Positions 55,578 to 64,000 of a stretch of 64,000 nucleotides of DNA are shown piece after piece (within the stretch, counting starts at the first letter, position 1; each line of letters opens with the position of its first letter). The notes under the pieces were generated by a model. The model searched no databases. It had not been told where the DNA came from and saw only the letters and a list, made by a program, of their open reading frames with translations. Source of the stretch: Panax quinquefolius (taxonomy: Eukaryota > Streptophyta > Magnoliopsida > Apiales > Araliaceae); assembly GCA_020205615.1 (NCBI GenBank), contig CM035164.1:118793363-118857362 (forward strand), read 5' to 3'. Both the position numbers and the translations under genes were made by a program.

Positions 55578-56339
55578 TTAAATGTCGACTATCTCCAAAT
55601 TACCGTGATCATCTTCACTTTCTTTTGGAAGATCATTGTTAGTCTCATTGAAAGTAATATGAACAAATTCTTCCACACATGACCTTTTAATATTGAAGAT
55701 ACGATAGGTCTTACTATTTTGAGAATAACCAATAAATATTCCTTCATATGACTTAGCATCAAATTTTCCCAAATTGTCACTTGTATTCAAAATGAAGAAT
55801 TTAGAACCAAATATTTTGAAATAACTTATGTTGGGAATTTTATTATTTAAAAGTTCATATGGAGTTTTCAAAATAATAGGACGAATGATTACTCTATTTA
55901 AAACATAACACGATGTACTTACAGCTTCGGCCCAAAATTTATTTGGCAGCTTACTTTCTTGTAATAGAGTTCTAGTTGTCTCTTGTAGAGTCCTATTCTT
56001 CCTTTCCACCACTCCATTTTTTTGAGGAGTCTTTGGTGCTGAGAATTCATGGCTAATACCTCTTTGATCACAAAAGGTTATAAAATCTTTTTGAAATTCA
56101 GTGTCATGGTCACTTCTAATTCTAATGAGTTTGAAACTATATTTTGTTTCAATTTTTCTTATTAATCTTTCAAACTCTTTAAATGCTTCATCCTTAGTTC
56201 TTAAGAATAATACCCATGTGTATCTAGAGAAATCATCTACTATTACAAAAGCATAAAACTTACCATTTATACTAGAATGTCTTTCTGGTCCAAATAGATC
56301 AAGATGAAGTAGTTGTAAAGGAGAAGAAGTTGATACCAT
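55578..56339 (-). pseudogene. Sirevirus integrase core and C-terminal part
   Basis: An open 253-codon frame with the rve core: LLHLDLFGPERHSSINGKFY (first Asp), FVIVDDFSRYTWVLFLRTKD, IRIRSDHDTEFQKDFITFC (second Asp; the usual Gly after His is Asp here) and PQKNGVVERKNRTLQETTRT (catalytic Glu). Then KFWAEAVSTSCYVLNRV and GIFIGYSQNSKTYRIFN, the C-terminal part. The frame ends at 55578 by a mutation. The preceding zinc-binding part is at 56407 and above in another frame. Confidence 0.9.
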
Positions 56340-57681
56340 GTTCTTTGTCAGAAATGATGTTCTTACTTGTTTTCCAAGTCGACATGGAACACAAATTCCC
56401 TTCTTTTCATATTTGATTTTCTAAGAACCCTTTGACAAGATTCTTTGAGGATAATTTCTTGATTAAGTCCATGTGAACATGTCCAATCCTCTTGTGCCAC
56501 AAATTTGACTCATCTTGTACAGATGCTAGACATAATTCTTCATCCTGTTGCTCAAAATCAATAGTATATATATTTCCTTCTCTTTGTGCAACTAGAGTGA
56601 TATTGTTAGTACCATGAGAAATCATGCATTTTTCTTTATCAAAACTAACTTGGTGACCATTATCCATTAATTGACTAATACTAATAAGATTAAATTCAAG
56701 TCCATTAACAAGGTGTACATTATCAATATTTACCTTACCATTTCCAATTTTACCTTTTTCGATTATCTCGCATGTTCGATTATCTCCAAATGTAACTGTA
56801 CCATTTTTCTTCTTGATTTTTAGCTCCACAAACTTTGTTTTGTCACCAGTCATGTGATGAGAGCATCCGCTATCAAGAATCCATTTTTGAGATGGAACTC
56901 TTGCTTTTAAACATATACCGCCAAGAAAAGATAGTTCATCTTTTGGTACCCATATCTTTTTGGGTCCACTTATGTTAGTAGCAAGTAAATCACTCTTTTT
57001 AATCCATACCTTTTTAACCTTATTTCGTTTCTTAAAGAAATTTATATCTAAATGACCTTTAATACCACAATGTTTGCAAGTTGTGAAAGGAGAGCAAAAA
57101 TTTAAGCTAAAACATGATTTTGAGTTTAACATTTTCATATTACTCTTTATATGCATAGAATTAAAACCAATTCCTTGTCTTTCAAAACTAGGTCTTTGTT
57201 TTCCTAATATAACATTTAGATTTTCTTCACCTTGAACAAATTTAGCAAGAGATGATTTTAGTGAGTCTATTTCTTTTTGAAGTTCATTATTAGGACATGT
57301 TTTAATAGGAGATTTATCACTAAATGCATCAATACACACATCTTTCATTTTTAACTCATTAGTCAATTTTTGAACTTCATTATTTAAGAATTTCACCTTA
57401 TTGAAAAGTATTTTATTAAAGTTGTCTAAATAACCAATCTTTGCAATCAAAACCTTTTCTTCTTGACATGCCTCCTTTTCAATTTCTTTCTTTTCATCTA
57501 TTAGTGAATCTACTTCATCCATTAATGTATTAACTAATCCTTTTAAGCTTGCATTCTTTTCTCTTAACTTCTTATTTTCTTGTTCTAAAGAATTTAGTTC
57601 ATTATGAGATACCTGATTCGATTCACCTTCAACCCCACTAAAACATACTTGTACTATCTCATCTTTAAGATCGATCTCCAC
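56340..57681 (-). pseudogene. Sirevirus Gag C-terminal part, protease and pre-integrase
   Basis: A 424-codon frame. The first 150 residues form a long charged coiled coil (LEQENKKLREKNASLKGLVN). Next is a second zinc motif CKHCGIKGHLDINF, in which the last Cys is Phe. The protease site is WILDSGCSHHMTGDKTKF (about 56885), with TFGDNRTCEIIEKGKI. The pre-integrase motif is LWHKRIGHVHMDLIKKLSSK (about 56490). A frameshift near 56400 separates it from the integrase core. Confidence 0.88.
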
Positions 57682-58719
57682 TTCGGATTCTTCATCACTC
57701 CAAGTAATAAAGGCTTTGTTCTTCTTGTTGTCTTTGTAGTTGGTCTTCCCTTTATTCTTTAGTTGAAAACAGACTTTCTTGAAGTGGCCAGAGCGTCCAC
57801 ATTCGAAGCACGTCTCTTCATTTTGCTTTCCTTTGAATTTATTTGAATTGAAGGTATTTCTCCTCTTATTTTTCCTTTGTAGTAACCCTTTGAGTTTCCT
57901 TGCATCATTGTTATTTCTTCATCGGAGTTATCATCAAGTTCCTCTTCATTATCTGCAGTAAGAGCTAAGACCTTTTTTCGAGGAATTTCCTCCTCATCAT
58001 CATATCTCTTTAACTGATGTTCATATTCTTCTAGTTCTCCAAACAAGGTTAAAGTATCCATGGAAGAAATAGTAATGTAATCTTCAAGAGTAGTGATTTT
58101 AGAAGCAAACCTTTTGGGCATAGTATTTCAAGCAACTTACTATTGATCTCACTTTGAGGAATAGTCTTGTCTAGCAATTTCAAGGAGTTTATAAGGACTA
58201 GAAATCTTGCTTGAGCTAGCTTGATGGTTTCATCTTTTTCGAGCTTGAACATTTCATAATCGTGCATAAGCATACTTAGCTTGACTTCTCGTACTTTTGA
58301 AGTACCTTCACGACTTACCACTAAGGTATCCCACATCTCTTCGGGCGTTGTTGCATGAGGAGACTTTATCTATCTCTTGATTGTACCACGTCACCGGAGA
58401 AGTGTGTTCATAGCCTTTCAATCATATGAGACCATGTAGATTTTGGTGGAATCCATTTCTAGCAGTAATCTTTGGTGTCCCATCATCTCTTCGTGGAACA
58501 ATCGGTCCGTTTCTCCACAACCCACCATTCCCAAGGATGTCTTTTAAGATAGATCCTCATTCGAATTTCCTAAGTTGTAATTTTCGTACAAAACAAAGAA
58601 AGGAGGTCTATTGATTGATCGACCTTCTTGATTGTTGTTTCGAATCGTGCCATGTCGTAATCTTTTTCCTACAAGTCACCTTTAAGACCAAGATAAGTAG
58701 AGCCAAGCCCGATACCAAA
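57682..58719 (-). pseudogene. Sirevirus Gag N-terminal part (frameshifted) and leader
   Basis: Minus-strand pieces: MWDTLVVSREGTSKVREVKL (58336-) with YEMFKLEKDETIKLAQARF, typical of the UBN2 Gag region; PKRFASKITTLEDYITISSM and LTLFGELEEYEHQLKRYDDE (58121-); then the first zinc knuckle CFECGRSGHFKKVC (57810-57769) in a third frame, a perfect CCHC. The N-terminal 150 residues (58337-58700) are worn. The PBS next to the LTR reads TGGTATCGGGC (58717-58707, minus). Confidence 0.82.
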
Positions 58720-60228
58720 TGAAATTTAACTAGGCACACTAGAAGGGGGGGGTTGAATAAGTGTAGAGCAATCTATGACCAACTTTAAAAACTATTAATT
58801 TCAAAGCTACTAAAATGATTGAAATCAGCCATCAATTAATATAGCCTTTTGAATAAAATACTTGATGTTAAAGAATTATCTAAATATAATGCAAGTAGTC
58901 AAATTAAGATAATTAATTAACTTATGTGATTTTAAAGTAAAGAAAATACTAAAATCAACACCAAGATTTTTTACGTGGTTCAACTATTACCCTCTATGAT
59001 AATAGCCTAGTCCACGCCCAATACCAACTAGTATTGAGACTCACTTTATTTATTTCTTTATAAATAAATAAAGATTATAAAATGATTCTAACAAAAATTA
59101 ATTAACAATTAATTTTCCTTGAGCTCTTCGCTTCCTTGTGCACCTATGCACTCTTCAAGCACCTTTGCTTCCTCGAACTCGTTTGTAACCTTTTTTTTTC
59201 TAATCCACTAGATTAACACCTTTAGACTACACTTAGTCTAAAAATAGAAAATTCAATACAATATAGAGGTTCATGATCAATGCAAGAATAATCAATTTAA
59301 CAATTAAAGGCTCAACTATATGCAATGATCAAGTAAAGACAAAATAAGCAATTAATTTCTTATCGAATATCACCTCAAATAATACCAGAAATTAAACTGC
59401 TTAGCTTCTCAAAAGTTTGCACTTGACAAAATCAGATTGCTTTATAATAATAATCAGTGCAAGTATAATTCGTGAGTTCTGTATTTTTCAAGATATGTAA
59501 ACACTAATTTATAGCCCATATAATATTACCGTTAATAAGGATAAGTCTTGTTTATTCAAATATTCCAACGGTATACAACTCTCAACGACAAAGGTAATAC
59601 TTATCCAAATAACAGACCAGGCTTATATTTAGTGTTTGAGATAAATATAACCAACCCTTTATATAGATAACCCACTTTCAAGAAATAACTTTGACTTTAT
59701 CTTTCTCTATTTCCAAGTGGCGTAAGACACCAAAAGGTGTAACAGTCTTTTTTCTTTTTCCAATACTCAAGGTTATTCAATATCCAAGATAATCATTATC
59801 ATTCCTTGAGACCCGCACATGCAAAAAAGTCTAGCTGCCATCCTTTAGTCATTCCAGGAAATCATGATACATGCATACATATCACAATCCACCTTTTTAG
59901 CTATATATCCACATGTAATCCAAGTGTGTGAATTAAATATATTTTGCATGCTAAACATGTAACATGGATAAAACATTTTTCATAAAATCATTTAAAAATA
60001 TTTTTCATTTAAGACATATAATAATAATGCAAATAATATTCTAAAGCCTTTAAATGAAAAACCAATTATTATGCAATTGACCTTACATTTGATTTTTCCT
60101 AGTAAAGAAAAATTCTTCACCCACTTAAAAATGTTCCTTATCATCATACACCTGAAACGCCATAAAACAATTTAGCACAATAATAATTCATCTTCAAAAC
60201 GTAAGGATTAAATATGACTAGGTCAACA
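58720..60228 (-). repeat. 5' LTR of the Sirevirus
   Basis: 1509 bp, reading TGTTGACCTAGTCATATTTA to GTTAAATTTCA on the minus strand. Followed by CTCTA. TATATAAAGGG at about 59664-59654 (minus strand) may be the promoter TATA box; the same sequence is at the equivalent place in the other LTR. Confidence 0.92.
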
Positions 60229-60233
60229 CTCTA

Positions 60234-60914
60234 CCATTTGAATTGGACATGCCAATTAACAGAAAATGATATTTTCACAACAAAATCGTCGCTATAAATT
60301 TTATAACGATAATTTTCATCGTCGTTATACATTTATAACGACACTTTTATTATAAAAATATCAAAAAATATTGTAAAAATATCAGTTTCTATTTTGTATC
60401 TTATCTATATTATAAAGTGGGAAGAGAAATTAGCAGTTATTTTAGTGTAAATAATTCTGTGAAACTTTATACTTTCTTTTTTTTACCTTTCTCCATTACT
60501 CCCCCATCCTTAATTTTGGAAGGCAAAAGCTGCACAATATCAAATTAACGTTATGTTTGTTTACAAGGATTATACTTGGGATATGACTATTAATCTTAAG
60601 TGTCTTGTTTGTTTTTAAATTTGAGTTTGAGATTATAAAATAGCTTAAGATGAAGGATTATTTAATACCATGTTCTACTTAGTATTATAATCTTTACAAT
60701 TTGCATGAGACTAATTTTTTTTAGACAAAATTAACTTCACTCTTTTAAAAAAAAGAAAAACAAGAAATGAATAGTATACCACTAAGCAGTGGCGAAGACA
60801 TGAACTTTCGTCAAAGGATATGTTTTTACAGCAAATGTAATAATTTTATATATACATTAGTTTACAGGTTTTCTTTTAAATAAATGAATAGTATATGATT
60901 TCGTCAAAGGATAT
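60234..60914. other. No gene seen
   Basis: Flank of the Sirevirus. TATAACGATAATTTTCATCG and CGTCGTTATACATTTATAACGAC at 60310-60345 are short inverted motifs. The rest is AT-rich. The last five bases, GATAT, are the target duplication of the next LTR. Confidence 0.5.
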
Positions 60915-61537
60915 TGTTGAGCCACAATCCTTTTTTTTATTGGGCCAGACTTAGTGGGCTCCTCCCTTGGATCATGTTATGCTAAGTCCTGGTTGGATCC
61001 GGTCACTTGGGTCATTTCCATTATTTGGGCTTAGTCATTCTTTTGGCCCATTATACAAATTATCACTTAACCCAACTTTGACAAAGAATCATTATATCAA
61101 GTGACATTGACTATTGTTTTACCACCTTCGCATTTACATTAATGAGGATGGGATTCAGGATGACCATCCATGGAAAACAGTGGCGTAAAAGTGTGGAAGT
61201 GGAAATCGCTTACTTTTCTACTAAAATGATGGGAAGTGGGAAAAAAGGTGTCGAAGTGTTGAGTGGCACCAGAACCCGGAGTGGAGTATGATTGGGCTAA
61301 GATCACATAAGAGGGTAAGAATACATTCATTATTATGATTATGATTCTATCTCTCGCATTAGATAATATTTTTCTCCATTGTTGACCTTGTGATCGCTTC
61401 AGATCGACTCTCACTTGAAGCTATCCTCGACGGTCGGTAGTCAAGCTTTTTAGTATTGACTTGTTGATTGCTGAATCTGCAAGGATATTGGACGCGTCTT
61501 GGTGATTGGGGACGTGGAGAAAGATCTTTGCGTAACA
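60915..61537 (+). mobile_element. Solo LTR related to the Tat LTR
   Basis: 623 bp, TGTTGAGCCACAATCC to GATCTTTGCGTAACA, with exact 5-bp duplication GATAT at 60910-60914 and 61538-61542. The end GTGATTGGGGACGTG...AAAGATCTTTGCGTAACA is clearly similar to the end of the Tat LTR (GTGATTGGGACGTG...AAAGATCTTGGCGTTAACA). The 91-codon frame on the minus strand is not a gene. A solo LTR arises by recombination between the two LTRs of one element. Confidence 0.85.
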
Positions 61538-61542
61538 GATAT

Positions 61543-62067
61543 ATTTTCTGAGTTTTCTTAATAAATTATTTTATGATTTTTTGAAAAATCAGATTATTCA
61601 AATTATGAAAAAAATTCCATTAAAATTGACTTTTAAATGTCAAATTTTCTTATAATTTTTTGGGGGTATGTTATTTCAACAAAAGACATTAAAAAATAGA
61701 AGAAACAAAAGGAAAAGATACTCATAAAAAAGTAAAGAAAAAGAGGATGACGTTGAATGCACTTCATCGTTTATCATTTGAAAATGTATCGTAAATGATT
61801 AATTATAGAATGCACACATTTACTATTGATTCATGGGTGAAAAGCCAATATCTTAATTTGTAATATATATTATATTTTATTATTATTAACTAAACAAGAA
61901 AATATTGACCAAATATATTAGATTAGAATTAAAAATGATGATTTTTCTTTTATTGGAATCTTATTCAATGACAATTTTTAGAAGGGTGATACGATCGGTC
62001 TCAAAAAATATTTCTCACCATAACATTAGTTGAGTTAATATGATGTGATTGATTATGTCATAAATTA
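61543..62067. other. No gene seen
   Basis: AT-rich non-coding DNA; A-rich tract near 61680-61740. No boundaries of further elements found. Confidence 0.5.
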
Positions 62068-62279
62068 TTATTAAAAGAATAATGTTACAGACATAAACTA
62101 TTTTATAAATATTTTACTAATTGTTGATGTGACATACTTACATCGAACTTTTTTATGTGAAATTGAACACTATATCAAGCAATTTATTGATTAATACTTT
62201 GAGTGGAAGATGCTACATCAAAGAATTTATAAAATATTTGTAGAATAATTTGTGTCTGTAACATTACTCTTATTAAAAT
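62068..62279. mobile_element. MITE with about 70-bp terminal inverted repeats
   Basis: The left arm has AGAATAATGTTACAGACATA then TATTTTATAAATATTTTAC and TTGATGTGACA. The right arm, reversed, has AGAGTAATGTTACAGACACA then TATTCTACAAATATTTTATA and TTGATGTAGCA. Central part about 70 bp. Superfamily not determined. Confidence 0.72.
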
Positions 62280-62771
62280 ATTCAATACAATATCATTTAA
62301 AATTTATTTGAGATCAAAAATCCAAATGCGCATAAGCTTTTCCTTAAAATGCCAAACGAATTTACCATGTCCATACTATTGATACCTACATTTACCAAAA
62401 TTAATACCTACATAATATATTAATATATGCAAAATTAATACCTACAGTTAGCAAAAAATAAAAATAATAAATAAATTAATACCTACGTTTAATATAATAA
62501 AATTGACATTTTCACAAGTTGATATTAAATATAGGAATAACAAGAGAACGAAGTCAGTAATATATATTTTTTAATACTTCTTTGTAATTTACAAACTAAA
62601 TACATAAAAGAACAAATTTTATTATCTAAAGAGGGAAACAAAAAAGAAAAGAGAGTAACATTTTTTTCACCTAAAAATATCAAAATTTTATAGTATAACA
62701 GAGTAATTGATAATTCTACACGTGAAAAGGATGTTTTTAACGTATTTCTCCTGCCGAATAAATTCTAAGAT
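62280..62771. other. No gene seen
   Basis: AT-rich non-coding; a short phrase TTAATACCTAC is repeated about four times between 62380 and 62490 (ACCTACATTTACCAAAATTA, ACCTACAGTTAGCAAAAAAT, ACCTACGTTTAATATAATAA). Confidence 0.5.
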
Positions 62772-62874
62772 TTGGGTAGTTTGGTTAATCGATTAATAAA
62801 AAGATCGATAATACGCGCGCTGGTACTCTATACGTGTGTCAATATTTTATTGATCAATTGACCAACTTACCCAA
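62772..62874. mobile_element. Small inverted-repeat element, same family as 16147-16290
   Basis: Left arm TTGGGTAGTTTGGTTAATCG; right arm, reversed, TTGGGTAAGTTGGTCAATTG then ATCAATAAAA. The weaker similarity extends about 20 bp outward on both sides. GC-rich centre ATACGCGCGCTGG. Lies about 380 bp upstream of the gene start at 63251. Confidence 0.65.
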
Positions 62875-63250
62875 AAATTAATTTCATAATAACCGGATCA
62901 TAATTCACGTGAGACGCTACAAATATCAAACATATACATATAATTTTCTCTCTCCTAGGCCTGGAGAGCCATTTTAAGCTAATGGGTTGGTGCTGAACTG
63001 CTGATTCACTTCACTGGGATCGAGGCTTAATGCAAAACTGAAGCTGATTTTTGTCTTTTGGCCGGACCCTTAATTTCCTTTTTCAATTTTCCCGCTTTCT
63101 TGATTCCTCCATTAAAATGAATTCTTCATTCCTCTGATTTGAAGCTCTCATTTTCTCTCTCCTTAAATACCACTTAATGTTAAATCTCAAACCCCTTAAA
63201 ATTATTGCAGTCTTCATTTAGTTTCTGGGGATTATTAAAGGATACCAGAG
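62875..63250 (+). promoter_or_regulatory. Presumed promoter and 5' UTR of the DUF547 gene
   Basis: No coding sequence. The stretch becomes less AT-rich and pyrimidine-rich (CTCTCATTTTCTCTCTCC) towards the gene. CTTAAATACC at 63162 could act as a weak TATA box, and the 5' UTR would start about 30 bp later. Transcription start not determined. Confidence 0.45.
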
Positions 63251-63907
63251 ATGAATACCAGAGCCCGGACTACTTTGCAGTCTATGAAAGCCTATTCTCC
63301 ATTAAAGCATGAAAAAGTAAGCCAGCCCACCATTAAATGACTCACCTTTATCACCTAATCAACGTTTTAAACAGTTTTCTTGATTTATTATTATTATTAT
63401 TATTTTACTGTGGATGTTCTTAATTTATGAATGGAAGTTCTTTTTCTTGTTGTTCTGAAAAAGGGTGTTTAGTTTTCTAGGAGAAAATATGGCTTCAACT
63501 TTGATGGGAATGCTTAAGAAGCTGAAATTTTCAAGAAATTTTGAGAAAGTAGGCATGTTTGATGAAAAACCCATCTGGGTTTTCCAAATCCAATCTGGAA
63601 ATAATGTGGATGTATTATTGGATTAATAAAAGTGGAATTTTTGTTTATTTTTGGAAAGCTCAAAAACTTCTCATCTTTCATTCTTATCCACAAATGGGTG
63701 TTTATTTATTTTTCCCTTCCCTTTATTATATAGATGTATGTATATATCTTTCCATATTGGTTTCAATTCTTCTCTTGAGGAAGCTCATTGATGTATTCTA
63801 CTTTTATTTACTTGAAGGAACCCATTGATGTGCAGATGGATGCTGACAAGGCAACCACAAGTAAAAGAGGCTCAATTAGACATCGAAAAATGGCTTTGCA
63901 ACAAGAT
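63251..63907 (+). CDS. 5' end of a DUF547 / MIP1 leucine-zipper protein gene (partial)
   Basis: Two exons of a host gene that continues past the window. Exon 1, 63251-63316 (22 codons), reads MNTRARTTLQSMKAYSPLKH and ends at donor GTAAGC. Exon 2, 63836-63907 (24 codons), after acceptor TGTGCAG, reads MDADKATTSKRGSIRHRKMA then LQQD, ending at GTATTA. The opening MNTR-R-T-LQ-MK and the RKMALQQD stretch match my memory of plant DUF547 proteins, which carry a MIP1-type leucine zipper (PF14389) shortly after this point and DUF547 (PF04784) at the C-terminus. The later parts are outside the window, so this rests on about 46 residues. Intron 1 (63317-63835) has a (TTA)n run. Biochemical role not known to me. 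Confidence 0.72.
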
Positions 63908-64000
63908 GTATTAATTTCACATTCTCTAAAATATTGAATTTTTATGATTATATATAAATTTTGTTATTTTTAGTGATTTTATATTTTGGGCACTTAAATT

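Larger units (their letters stand above)
49657..60228 (-). mobile_element. Sirevirus-type Ty1/copia element, complete
   Basis: 10.57 kb with 1.51-kb LTRs, exact 5-bp duplication CTCTA, initiator-Met PBS, gag, protease, integrase, RT and RNase H in copia order. A further long ORF lies after pol, and several polypurine tracts precede the 3' LTR. Long LTRs, large Gag with two zinc motifs, an extra ORF after pol and multiple PPTs are the known marks of Sireviruses (SIRE/Maximus lineage). The two LTRs are very similar with few indels. Pol has stops and frameshifts. Confidence 0.9.

Noticed and set aside
61139..61414. 91-codon minus-strand frame
   Set aside because: Lies inside the solo LTR 60915-61537; no domain.
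63559..63828. 89-codon plus-strand frame
   Set aside because: Lies in intron 1 of the DUF547 gene; AT-rich with no domain, and the flanking splice sites fit an intron.

Overview
This window is eukaryotic nuclear DNA from a flowering plant, most likely a eudicot. The evidence is AT-rich sequence with intron-like structure, plant lineages of Ty1/copia and Ty3/gypsy retrotransposons, CACTA and hAT DNA transposons, several MITEs, and at the far right the first exons of a plant-type DUF547 / MIP1 leucine-zipper gene. A 100-N run at 5805-5904 marks a scaffold gap. I cannot name the species.

Layout. 1-1940: degenerate sequence ending in a Ty3/gypsy gag relic (minus strand). 1941-5804: three fragments of one long-LTR family, here called family L (TGTAAGACCCC...GGGGGCGTCACA, about 2.5-2.9 kb), running into the gap. 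5905-7514: the terminal part of a CACTA element that cut the LTR of copia element 1. 7515-13361: copia element 1 (minus), with decayed gag-PR-IN-RT-RNaseH and a 941-bp hAT-type element (8-bp TSD) in pol. 13362-19258: non-coding sequence with three or four small inverted-repeat or hAT-like elements, one orphan copia PBS and microsatellites. 19259-30206: a solo LTR of family L with an intact 5-bp TSD (aatat), into which three further L copies inserted; two of them have perfect 5-bp TSDs (tcaat, catgc). 31572-42492: a complete Tat-lineage Ty3/gypsy element (minus, TSD gagaa) with DNGSS protease, RT, a second RNase H, integrase, a 3-unit tandem repeat in the 3' UTR, and an antisense multi-exon ORF of the putative gypsy-type transposon family. 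43413-49156: a short copia element (plus) that keeps only gag and protease; its 3' LTR holds another solo L LTR. 49657-60228: a complete Sirevirus-type copia element (minus, TSD ctcta) with 1.5-kb LTRs, several polypurine tracts and a long extra ORF after pol. 60915-61537: a solo LTR related to the Tat LTR (TSD gatat). 62068-62874: two MITEs. 63251-63907: the start of the only convincing host gene, which continues past the window.

All transposon genes carry stops or frameshifts, so I call them pseudogenes. The antisense ORF of the Tat element and the extra ORF of the Sirevirus are the least damaged stretches.

The structure that best fits 'not previously described' is in family L. The region downstream of its TATA box holds a tandem array of roughly 60-bp units, and many units contain a short stem-loop whose two arms vary together between units. 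Upstream of the TATA box the copies carry differing minisatellites built on AATAGTA/TACTATT.
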